Positions 36,102-44,221 of a stretch of DNA of 64,000 nt are shown piece by piece (the first letter of the stretch is position 1; every line of letters starts with the position of its first letter). Source of the stretch: Pseudofrankia inefficax (GTDB taxonomy: Bacteria; Actinomycetota; Actinomycetes; Frankiales; Frankiaceae). Below the pieces are notes generated by a model. That model was not told where the DNA came from and ran no database searches. It saw nothing but the letters and a program-made list of their open reading frames with translations. The stretch covers positions 2,356,001-2,420,000 of the forward strand of contig NC_014666.1 of assembly GCF_000166135.1 (NCBI RefSeq), given 5' to 3'. The position numbers and the translations under genes are program-made.

Positions 36102-37064
36102 GTGGGTCGTGACCTCAGGCGGTCCCGGGTGGTCGTCGCGGTGCTGCTCGTCCTCACCTTCCTGCTGATCACGATCGACTATCGGACCGGGGAGAGCAGC
36201 GGCGGGCCGCGCGGGTTCCTGCACGGCGTCGTCGGCGGGGTCGAGGGTGGCGTGACCGCGGTGACGCGGCCGGTCGGGCGGACCCTGTCGTCGCTCGCGC
36301 ACCCGAACCGGTACCACGACCGCGCCGACCGGCTGGAGCAGCAGAACGCCGCCCTGCGCCGCCAGCTCGCCGACCAGGGCGCGGTCACCCAGCTGGCCGG
36401 GCAGCTCTCGGCGTTGCGGCTGCTCGCCGACAAGGGCCAGTACACGATCGTGCCGGCCCGGGTGGTCGCGATCGGCGACGTCAGCGGCACCGACTGGACC
36501 GTGACCGTCAACGCGGGCCGGGCCGACGGTCTGGCCGTCGACAAGATCGTCATCAACTCCAGCGGCCTGGTCGGCACCGTCGTCTCGATGACCGAGCACA
36601 CCGCCGTCGTCCGGCTGTTCTGCGACCCGCGCAGCCGGATCGGCGCCCGGCTGGAGGGCACCCAGCTGCTCGGCGCCGTCGCCGGGGGCTCCGGCCCGGA
36701 CAAGCTGGTCTTCACGCTCTACGACGCCTCGTACCAGGTGAAGCCGGGCCAGCGGCTGGTCACGTTCGGCAGCCTGGACTATGTCGCCGGGGTGCCGATC
36801 GGCGAGGTCACCAAGGTGACCGAGGTCAGCGGCCTGTCCCGCACGGCCGAGGTGAAGCCGTTCGTCTCGGTGGGCTCCCTCGACCTGGTCGGCATCGTGG
36901 TCGGCAAGCCGGCGACCGACCCCGGCGACCGCGTGCTGCCGCCGCGGGCGGTCCCGGCGACGCAGGCGCCCGCCGCGCCGCAGGCCGCCGGGCCGCCGAA
37001 CGGCGCTCCCACCGCGAACCCGTCCGCCCCCAGCGCGGCCGGCACGCCGGCCGGGGCGCGGTGA
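36102..37064 (+). CDS. mreC: Cell shape protein MreC
   Basis: A 320-residue membrane-anchored protein. A single N-terminal span (VVVAVLLVLTFLLITIDY, about 10-27) is followed by a coiled-coil (RADRLEQQNAALRRQLADQ) and the paired beta-barrel core (VVAIGDVSGTDWTVTVNAGRADGLAVDKIVINSSGLVG, then GSLDYVAGVPIGEVTKV). The last ~45 residues are Pro/Ala-rich and probably disordered. It scaffolds PBP2/RodA outside the membrane. GTG start; mreD starts four bases after its stop. Confidence 0.92.
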   Translation: MGRDLRRSRVVVAVLLVLTFLLITIDYRTGESSGGPRGFLHGVVGGVEGGVTAVTRPVGRTLSSLAHPNRYHDRADRLEQQNAALRRQLADQGAVTQLAGQLSALRLLADKGQYTIVPARVVAIGDVSGTDWTVTVNAGRADGLAVDKIVINSSGLVGTVVSMTEHTAVVRLFCDPRSRIGARLEGTQLLGAVAGGSGPDKLVFTLYDASYQVKPGQRLVTFGSLDYVAGVPIGEVTKVTEVSGLSRTAEVKPFVSVGSLDLVGIVVGKPATDPGDRVLPPRAVPATQAPAAPQAAGPPNGAPTANPSAPSAAGTPAGAR

Positions 37065-37068
37065 TGCC

Positions 37069-37617
37069 ATGACCGTCCAGCTGTGGGAGCCGGAGAGCGA
37101 CGCGGACACGATCCACCCGCCGACCTTCGCGGCGGTGACGTTCGTGCTGCTGGTGGCCGTGATCGCCCAGGTCAGCGTGATCGCCCGGCTGCCGCTGCCC
37201 GGCGGGGGCCCGGATCTGGTGCTGATGCTGCTCGCCACCGCCGCGCTCGTCCTCGGGCCGGTCAACGGCGCGGTCCTCGGCTTCGTCACCGGCCTGTTCG
37301 GTGACCTGCTGTCCACCCATGTGCTCGGCCAGACGACGCTGGTGTTCCTGCTGGTGGGCTACCTCGTCGGGCTGGTCGCCGACGCGACCGAGCGGTCCGC
37401 CGTCATCGCGCTGGCCGCGGTCTCCGGCGCCGTGGCCGTCGGGATCGTCGCGGATGTCGCGGTGGCGGCGCTGCTGGGCGCCGACGGGTTGTCGAGCCCC
37501 GGCCACACGGTCGTGCGGGCGCTGGCGGCCGCGCTGTACGCCGCGCTGCTCACTCCGTTCCTGTTCCCCGTCTTCACCGCCGGGGTACGCAGGACCAAGC
37601 GGGTGGGGCGCCGATGA
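37069..37617 (+). CDS. mreD: Cell shape membrane protein MreD
   Basis: A 182-residue integral membrane protein with about five hydrophobic spans, including FAAVTFVLLVAVIAQVSVI and LVLMLLATAALVLGP; GFVTGLFGDLLS is a recognisable MreD stretch. It partners with MreC in the elongasome. The gene begins four bases after mreC and its stop overlaps the ATG of the PBP2 gene (ATGA). Confidence 0.88.
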   Translation: MTVQLWEPESDADTIHPPTFAAVTFVLLVAVIAQVSVIARLPLPGGGPDLVLMLLATAALVLGPVNGAVLGFVTGLFGDLLSTHVLGQTTLVFLLVGYLVGLVADATERSAVIALAAVSGAVAVGIVADVAVAALLGADGLSSPGHTVVRALAAALYAALLTPFLFPVFTAGVRRTKRVGRR

Positions 37618-39923
37618 ACGACGGGGTCCGCCTGCGCCTGGTGATCCTGCGCGTCCTCGCCGTCTCCCTGCTGGTGACGCTGGGCGCCCGGCTGTGGGTG
37701 CTGCAGGTGCTCGACGGGGCGCACTACCGGCGGGTCGCCGAGGACAACCGGGTGCGCGAGGTGGTGACGCCCGCGCCGCGCGGGATGATCCTCGACGACC
37801 AGGGCGCGGCCCTGGTCCGCAACCGCACCTCGCTGGTCATCTCGGTGAACCGCTCGACCACCGACCGCCAGCGTGACGGTGGCAAGGCGGTGTTCGAGCA
37901 GCTGTCCTCGGTCATCGGCATGTCCGTCGCCGACATCGAGAAGAAGATCCGGTTCTGCGGGCCGAAGGTGCCGCAGCCGTGCTGGACCGGCTCGCCGTAC
38001 CAGCCGGTCCCGATCGCGAAGGACGCCACTCCGCAACAGGCGCTCGCGATCATCGAGCATCCGGACCGCTTCCCCGGCATCACCGCCGACCTGGAGGCCG
38101 TCCGCGAGTACCCGTTCGGCCCGCTCGCCGCGCACGAGCTCGGCTACCTGGCCCCGGTCAGCCAGAGCCAGCTCGACCAGCAGACCGCGCAGCTGAAGAA
38201 GGACGGCAAGCCCAGCTCCGACGGGACCTACCACCTCAACAGCCTGGTCGGGGTCGCCGGCCTGGAGTCGGTCTACGACACGGCCCTGCGCGGCGTCGAC
38301 GGCGTCCAGGACCTGGAGGTCGACCGGTTCGGCCGGGTCTCGGGCACCGCGTCGAACACGGCGCCGATAGCGGGCGACAACGTGGTCCTCAACCTCGACC
38401 AGGGAGTCCAGGCGGCTGCGGAGCAGGCTCTGCGGGCCACGCTGGACAAGCTGCCGGGTGACGCGAAGGCCCGGACGGCCTCGGCGGTGGTGCTCAACGT
38501 GAAGACCGGCGGCGTGATCGCCCTGGCCAGCCTGCCGTCCTACGACCCGTCGGTGTTCGTCGGGGGCATCTCCCAGCAGGACTACCAGTCGCTGTCCGAC
38601 CCGGCGAACGGCATCCCGCTGCTGTCCCGGGCCTACCAGGGCACCGGCCCGGCCGGCTCGACGTTCAAGATCGTCTCGACCGCCACCGCGATGGGCCTGC
38701 TGGGCGCCAAGCCGGACCAGAAGTTCCCGTGCTCGCCGACGCTGCAGATCGGCAGCCAGACCTTCCACAACTTCGAGGGCGAGTCGGCCGGGCCGATCAC
38801 GCTGCACCAGGCGCTGGTCATCTCCTGTGACGTGATCTTCGACGGGTTCGCCTACGACGAGTGGCTGCGCGACGGCGGCCTGCGCAACGGCAAGGGCCCC
38901 TACCCGCCGGCCGCCGAGAACTTCGTCAAGATGGCCAGGGAGATGGGCTTCGGGTCGAAGTCCGGCATCGACCTGCCCGGGGAGAGCGCCGGCGCCGTCG
39001 TCGACCGGGCGCAGGCTCAGCAGATCTGGAGCGAGCTGAAGGACTCCTACTGCCGCCGGGCCAAGAACGGCTACCCGGAGGAGAAGGATCCGGCGACGGC
39101 CAAGCGCTACCAGCAGTACGCCGCCGAGGCCTGCGTCGACGGCTACCTGTACAACGCCGGCGCGGCGGCCCAGTTCGCCATCGGGCAGGGCCAGTACCTC
39201 TCGGTGAGCCCGTTGCAGCTGGCCGTCGCCTACGCCTCCGTGGCCAACGGCGGGACGGTCTACGAGCCGCAGCTGGCCAAGGCGATCGTCGCGCCGGACG
39301 GCACGGTCGTGAAGCGGTTCGCCCCGGTCGTCAAGAGCAAGGTCGACGTGCCGCCGGATGTGCTCGGCTACATCCGCGAGGCCTTGCACGGCGTCACGAC
39401 CGAACCCGGCGGCACCGGCACCGGCGTGTTCGCCGACTGGCCCAGCAACATCATCCCGATCGGTGGCAAGACTGGCACCGCCGAGGTGGAGGGACACCAG
39501 GACACCTCCTGGTTCGCCTCGTTCGCCCCGGTGAACGACCCGCAGTACGCCGTCGTGGTCTCCGTTCCCGACTCCGGCCAGGGCGCGATGTACGCCGCCC
39601 CGGTGGTGAAGTCGATCTACCAGGCGATCTTCGGCGTGGGCCGGCCGGCGGCGCTGCCGGGTGGGCTGCCGCCCGCCAGCCTGCCGTCGGTGGTCCATGA
39701 CGCCGGGGCGATCGCGGCCCCGCAGGCGAACGGTCCGGCCGGTGCCGTCCCGCCGGTGGCGGCGGGCGCCCTGCCGGACGCCGCGGCGCCAGGCGCCGCC
39801 GGGGGAGCGGTGCTGCCGGCGGCCCTGCGCGCGGGGCCCGCGGCCACCGGCGGGCAGCCGGCCCAGGTGGGCGTCACGTCGGCCGGCGGCCCGCGCGCGC
39901 CGCCGTCCAGCGGCGCCGGGTAG
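37614..39923 (+). CDS. mrdA: Penicillin-binding protein 2 (elongation-specific transpeptidase)
   Basis: A 769-residue class B PBP. An N-terminal membrane anchor (LVILRVLAVSLLVTLGARLWVLQ) is followed by the dimerisation domain with RGMILDDQGAALVRN, then the transpeptidase domain with STFK (Ser349 nucleophile), SCD (404-406) and KTG (619-621). It cross-links peptidoglycan with RodA as glycosyltransferase partner. The final ~100 residues form an Ala/Pro/Gly-rich tail. The ATG overlaps the mreD stop, indicating coupling. A segment around residues 465-515 with three Cys (DSYCRRAKNGYPEE..., EACVDGY) is an insertion often seen in actinobacterial PBP2s. Confidence 0.93.
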   Translation: MNDGVRLRLVILRVLAVSLLVTLGARLWVLQVLDGAHYRRVAEDNRVREVVTPAPRGMILDDQGAALVRNRTSLVISVNRSTTDRQRDGGKAVFEQLSSVIGMSVADIEKKIRFCGPKVPQPCWTGSPYQPVPIAKDATPQQALAIIEHPDRFPGITADLEAVREYPFGPLAAHELGYLAPVSQSQLDQQTAQLKKDGKPSSDGTYHLNSLVGVAGLESVYDTALRGVDGVQDLEVDRFGRVSGTASNTAPIAGDNVVLNLDQGVQAAAEQALRATLDKLPGDAKARTASAVVLNVKTGGVIALASLPSYDPSVFVGGISQQDYQSLSDPANGIPLLSRAYQGTGPAGSTFKIVSTATAMGLLGAKPDQKFPCSPTLQIGSQTFHNFEGESAGPITLHQALVISCDVIFDGFAYDEWLRDGGLRNGKGPYPPAAENFVKMAREMGFGSKSGIDLPGESAGAVVDRAQAQQIWSELKDSYCRRAKNGYPEEKDPATAKRYQQYAAEACVDGYLYNAGAAAQFAIGQGQYLSVSPLQLAVAYASVANGGTVYEPQLAKAIVAPDGTVVKRFAPVVKSKVDVPPDVLGYIREALHGVTTEPGGTGTGVFADWPSNIIPIGGKTGTAEVEGHQDTSWFASFAPVNDPQYAVVVSVPDSGQGAMYAAPVVKSIYQAIFGVGRPAALPGGLPPASLPSVVHDAGAIAAPQANGPAGAVPPVAAGALPDAAAPGAAGGAVLPAALRAGPAATGGQPAQVGVTSAGGPRAPPSSGAG

Positions 39924-40014
39924 CCGGCGCGGCGCACCGGCCGCGTCGGCCGCCGGGCGCGGCCAGACGCACGCCAGCCAAGGCGATCTGCTCGGGCGGA
40001 ACGGAGGAACGGCC

Positions 40015-41247
40015 ATGGACGAGCTGGGTTCGACGGCGCTGCGGTCGTCTCCGGTGGCGCTGCGCGGCAAGATCGGCCAGTTGCGGGACCGGGCCTCCGG
40101 GCGGCACTCGCCGCTGCGCCGGCTCGACTGGCTGCTGCTGGGCGCCGTGCTGGCGCTCGCCGTCATCGGCGCGCTGCTGGTCTGGTCGGCGACCAGCGAG
40201 CGGCTCTCCGTCGCGGGCGGCGACCCGAAGTCGTTCCTCAAGCGTGACCTGCTGAACCTGGCACTCGGCCTGGTGCTCGCCACCGGCGCGATGCTGCTCG
40301 ACTACCGGCTGCTGCGGGCCTACGCGCCGTTCGTCTACCTGGGTTCGCTGGTCGGGCTGATCGCCGTCCTCGTCGTCGGCAGCACGATCAACGGCGCCCA
40401 CTCCTGGATCGTGCTGCCCGGCGGGTTCGAGCTCCAGCCGTCCGAGTTCGCCAAGGTCGCGCTGATCGTCGGCATCGCGATGATCCTCGGAGAGAAGCGC
40501 GACAGCCGGGACGGGGTGCGCGCCGCCCGCCCGGGTGACGTCGACGTCCTCGTCGTGCTCGGCCTCGCCCTGGTCCCGGTCGGCCTGATCATGCTCCAGC
40601 CCGACTTCGGCACCGTGATGGTGCTGGTCTTCGTGATCCTCGGGATGCTGGCCGTCGCCGGCGCGCCCCGCCGGTGGGTGCTGGGCCTGTTCGTGGGCGG
40701 GGTGCTGCTCGGCGCGGCGATCATCGGCTTCCACCTGCTCAAGCCGTACCAGGAGGCGCGGCTGACCTCGTTCGTGTCCGCGAACGCCGCGACGGACTCG
40801 ACCACCGGGTACAACGTCGACCAGGCCAAGACGGCGATCGCCAACGGCGGCTTCTTCGGCCGGGGCCTGTTCCACGGCCAGCAGACCCAGGGCCAGTTCG
40901 TCCCCGAGCAGCAGACCGACTTCGTCTTCACCGTCGCGGGCGAGGAGCTCGGCTTCGTCGGGGCCGGCGGGGTGCTGCTGGCGTTGGGCGTCGTGCTGTG
41001 GCGGGCGCTGTCGATCGCCCGGGACTCCGATGACACGTTCGGTGCCCTGATCGGCACCGGGGTCGTGTGCTGGTTCTCCTTCCAGACCTTCATCAACGTC
41101 GGGATGACGTTGGGGATCATGCCCGTGACCGGTCTGCCGCTGCCGTTCGTCTCCTACGGCGGCTCGTCGATGTTCGCCCAGATGATGGCCATCGGCCTCC
41201 TGCAGAACGTCCGGCTTCGGTCCCGTACCGACCCCTATGCCCTGTGA
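40015..41247 (+). CDS. rodA: Peptidoglycan glycosyltransferase RodA
   Basis: A 410-residue SEDS protein with about ten membrane spans. Family marks include GAHSWIVLPGGFELQPSEFAKVALI, LQPDFGTVMVL, FVPEQQTDFVFTVAGEELGFVG (catalytic region) and GLPLPFVSYGGSSM. It polymerises glycan strands together with PBP2. The frame is open far upstream, but the ATG at 40015 has GGAGG and gives the correct N-terminus. There is a gap of about 90 bases after the PBP2 gene. Confidence 0.93.
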   Translation: MDELGSTALRSSPVALRGKIGQLRDRASGRHSPLRRLDWLLLGAVLALAVIGALLVWSATSERLSVAGGDPKSFLKRDLLNLALGLVLATGAMLLDYRLLRAYAPFVYLGSLVGLIAVLVVGSTINGAHSWIVLPGGFELQPSEFAKVALIVGIAMILGEKRDSRDGVRAARPGDVDVLVVLGLALVPVGLIMLQPDFGTVMVLVFVILGMLAVAGAPRRWVLGLFVGGVLLGAAIIGFHLLKPYQEARLTSFVSANAATDSTTGYNVDQAKTAIANGGFFGRGLFHGQQTQGQFVPEQQTDFVFTVAGEELGFVGAGGVLLALGVVLWRALSIARDSDDTFGALIGTGVVCWFSFQTFINVGMTLGIMPVTGLPLPFVSYGGSSMFAQMMAIGLLQNVRLRSRTDPYAL

Positions 41248-41292
41248 GCGCGGCGATCGTGGGGAACCGGCGGCCCGGCTAAGCTGGGACGC

Positions 41293-43263
41293 ATGTCTGG
41301 ACAGTCGCTGTTCCCGCGTCTGGAGCCGCTGCTGCCCAGGGTGCGCAAGCCCGTGCAGTACGTCGGTGGCGAAGGCAACTCCACGGTCAAGCCCTGGGAG
41401 CCGGCCGCCGTCCGCTGGGCCCTGATGTACCCGGACGCCTACGAGGTCGGTCTGCCCAACCAGGGCATCCAGATCCTGTACGAGATCCTCAACGAGCAGC
41501 CGGACGTGCTGGCCGAGCGGACCTACGCCGTGCTGCCCGACCTGGAGGCGCTGCTGCGCGAGCACGCGGTCCCGCAGTTCACCGTGGACGCGCACCGCCC
41601 GGTCGGGGACTTCGACATCCTCGGCGTCAGCTTCAGCACCGAGCTCGGCTACACCAACCTGCTCACGGCCCTCGACCTCGCCGGCATCCCGCTGCTGGCC
41701 GCCGACCGGACCGACGAGCACCCGCTGGTGATCGCCGGTGGGCACGCGGCCTTCAACCCCGAACCGATCGCGGACTTCCTCGACGCGGCCGTGCTCGGCG
41801 ACGGTGAGCAGGCGGCCCTCGACATCACCGACGTGGTCCGCGCGTTCAAGGCGGCCGGCTCGCCCGGCGGGCGCCACGAGCTGCTGGCCAGGCTGGCCCG
41901 GCGCCGGCTGGTCTACGTCCCGGCGTTCTTCGACGTCAGCTACGGCGCCGACGGCGCGATCGGCGCGGTCACCGCGAACCGGGACGACGTGCCCGCCCGC
42001 CCGGCCAAGCACACACTCGGCGACCTGGACTCCTGGCCGTACCCGAAGGCCCCGCTCGTGCCGCTCGCGGAGACCGTCCACGAGCGGATGAGCGTCGAGA
42101 TCTTCCGGGGCTGCACCCGGGGCTGCCGGTTCTGCCAGGCCGGAATGATCACCAGGCCGGTGCGGGAACGTTCCCTCGACACCATCGGCGCGATGATCGA
42201 CACCGGGCTGACGGCGTCCGGCTTCTCCGAGGTCGGCCTGCTGTCGCTGTCCAGCGCCGACCACAGCGAGATCGGCGAGCTCGCCAAGCAGCTCGCCGAC
42301 CGCTACGAGGGCACCCAGACCTCGCTGTCGCTGCCGTCCACCCGGGTCGACGCCTTCAACGTCACCCTGGCCAACGAGTTCTCCCGCAACGGCCGGCGCA
42401 GTGGCCTGACCTTCGCGCCGGAGGGCGGGTCGGAGCGTCTTCGCAAGGTCATCAACAAGATGGTCAGCGAGGAGGACCTGATCCGCACCGTCAGCACCGC
42501 GTACGCGCAGGGCTGGCGGCAGGTGAAGCTCTACTTCATGTGCGGGCTGCCGACCGAGACCGACGAGGACATCCTCGGCATCGCGGATCTAGCCCGCGAG
42601 GTCATCCGGGCCGGCCGCAAGGCGAGTGGCCACCGCGACATTCGCTGCACGGTGTCCATCGGCGGGTTCGTCCCCAAGTCGCACACCCCGTTCCAGTGGG
42701 CGGGCCAGGCCTCGTGGGAGGTCACCGACCAGCGGCTCAAGCTGTTGCGGGACACGGTCCGCGCCGACCGGGAGATCGCCCGCGCCGTCGGGTTCCGCTA
42801 CCACGACGGCCGGCCGGGGATCATCGAAGGCCTGCTGGCCCGCGGTGACCGCCGGGTCGGCCGGGTGATCGAGCGGGTCTGGCGCGAGGGTGGCCGGTTC
42901 GACGGCTGGAGCGAGCACTTCTCGTTCGAGCGCTGGGAGGCCGCCGCCGCCGCCGAGCTGGAGCCGCTGGGCGTCTCGCTGGACTGGTTCACCACACGTG
43001 AGCGCACGGAGCGGGAGGTGCTCCCGTGGGACCACCTGGACTCCGGGCTGGACCGCGACTGGCTCTGGTCGGACTGGCAGGACGCCCTGCGCGAGTCCGA
43101 GCTCGACGACTGCCGCTGGACCCCCTGCTACGACTGCGGGGTCTGCCCGACGATGGGTTCCCAGATCGAGATCGGCCCCACCCAGCGCAAGCTGCTGCCG
43201 ATCAGCCCGGTTCCCCCGCTGCCGGAGAGGAAGGTCGAGGCCGGTGCCGGCTCGGCGTCCTGA
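41293..43263 (+). CDS. Radical SAM protein with B12-binding-like domain (TIGR03960 family)
   Basis: A 656-residue protein. The N-terminal half is a cobalamin-binding-like fold (MYPDAYEVGLPNQGIQILYEILN, GVSFSTELGYTNLLTALDLAGIPL, VIAGGHAAFNPEP), and the radical SAM centre has CTRGCRFC (Cys274, 278, 281), then TFAPEGGSERLRKVINK and IGGFVPKSHTPFQW. The C-terminus has a Cys cluster, CYDCGVCP. This family is almost always adjacent to a TIGR03936-type gene, as here, and lies next to RNase E/G. The reaction is not established; a tRNA or RNA modification role has been suggested from context. Confidence 0.88.
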   Translation: MSGQSLFPRLEPLLPRVRKPVQYVGGEGNSTVKPWEPAAVRWALMYPDAYEVGLPNQGIQILYEILNEQPDVLAERTYAVLPDLEALLREHAVPQFTVDAHRPVGDFDILGVSFSTELGYTNLLTALDLAGIPLLAADRTDEHPLVIAGGHAAFNPEPIADFLDAAVLGDGEQAALDITDVVRAFKAAGSPGGRHELLARLARRRLVYVPAFFDVSYGADGAIGAVTANRDDVPARPAKHTLGDLDSWPYPKAPLVPLAETVHERMSVEIFRGCTRGCRFCQAGMITRPVRERSLDTIGAMIDTGLTASGFSEVGLLSLSSADHSEIGELAKQLADRYEGTQTSLSLPSTRVDAFNVTLANEFSRNGRRSGLTFAPEGGSERLRKVINKMVSEEDLIRTVSTAYAQGWRQVKLYFMCGLPTETDEDILGIADLAREVIRAGRKASGHRDIRCTVSIGGFVPKSHTPFQWAGQASWEVTDQRLKLLRDTVRADREIARAVGFRYHDGRPGIIEGLLARGDRRVGRVIERVWREGGRFDGWSEHFSFERWEAAAAAELEPLGVSLDWFTTRERTEREVLPWDHLDSGLDRDWLWSDWQDALRESELDDCRWTPCYDCGVCPTMGSQIEIGPTQRKLLPISPVPPLPERKVEAGAGSAS

Positions 43264-43987
43264 GGGCCCGCCACCGCCCCCGGCGGTGGTCCGGCTGCGC
43301 CTGCGGTTCACCAAGCGTGGCCGGGCCCGGTTCCTCTCTCAGCTGGACATCGCCAGGACCTTCGAGCGCGGGCTGCGCCGGGCCCGGGTGCCGATGGCCT
43401 ACTCGGCCGGCTTCTCCCCACACCCAAAGGTGTCGTGGTGCGGTGGCACCCAGACCGGGATCGCGAGCGAGGCCGAGTACGTCGAGCTCGCGCTGACCGC
43501 GGACGTCGACCTGGAGGCCCTGCGGGCCGCCCTCGACGCGGCGCTGCCGCCCGGCCTGGACGTGACGGGCTGCGCCGTCGCCGCAGGTGGGCCGCTCGCC
43601 AGCCGGATCGAGGCGTCCCGGTGGCGGATCCGTTTCCCGGGCGTGCCCGTGGCCGACCTCACGGCCGCCGTGACCGCGCTGCTGGCCCGCGAACGGGTCG
43701 AGGTCGAGCGCACGACGAAGGACGGCCGGCGGACGATCGACGTGCGTGGGGCGGTGATCTGCGCCGTTTGCCGTGCGGAGAGCCACGACTGTGCGATACT
43801 GGAGATGGTTGTGCGGCACACGACGCCCGCTGTACGACCAGACGACGTGTTGACCGCCCTCGGCGTGGTCGCCGTTTCACCGCTGACGTTTCCGGTCCCG
43901 CCGGAGCCAACCAGGCTCGAGCAGGGACTGATCCGGGCGGACGGAACGCTGGCCGACCCGCTGCTGGCGGCCCTTGCTGAAAGCTGA
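43244..43987 (+). CDS. TIGR03936-family radical-SAM-associated protein
   Basis: A 247-residue protein of the DUF2344/TIGR03936 type, with LRLRFTKRGRARFLSQLDIARTFERGLRRARVPMAYSAGFSPHPKVSW near its start. It is the regular partner of the preceding radical SAM protein, and its 5' end overlaps that gene by 20 bases. GTG at 43244 has GGAGAGGAAGG upstream; a second GTG at 43286 would remove only a Pro-rich leader. Function unknown; the pair is a linked unit in many bacteria and is sometimes fused. Confidence 0.85.
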   Translation: MPARRPEGPPPPPAVVRLRLRFTKRGRARFLSQLDIARTFERGLRRARVPMAYSAGFSPHPKVSWCGGTQTGIASEAEYVELALTADVDLEALRAALDAALPPGLDVTGCAVAAGGPLASRIEASRWRIRFPGVPVADLTAAVTALLARERVEVERTTKDGRRTIDVRGAVICAVCRAESHDCAILEMVVRHTTPAVRPDDVLTALGVVAVSPLTFPVPPEPTRLEQGLIRADGTLADPLLAALAES

Positions 43988-44043
43988 CCTCCGGTCAGCC
44001 TCGGCGGGCCGTGATGTCTGCCTGGGGGGACGAGAACCTCTGG

Positions 44044-44059
44044 GCCCCCCGAAGGGGGC
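44044..44059. terminator. Hairpin after the TIGR03936-family gene
   Basis: GCCCCC-CGAA-GGGGGC forms a 6-bp stem with a stable CGAA loop, about 60 bases past the stop codon and 160 bases before rne. Confidence 0.45.
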
Positions 44060-44221
44060 GCGGACTACAGCGATCAGGGCCGGTTGTCGCGTCGACTCAC
44101 GGCTTGATGCAGGGCGTCGCAGGATTACGGCGGGCTTACCCGCCGGACGAGACAGCGGCTTCTGTGCGGTCGCGACTGCCCAACTGGCGGCGCGCCCGGG
44201 AGCCCGGAGGCTTTATATCCC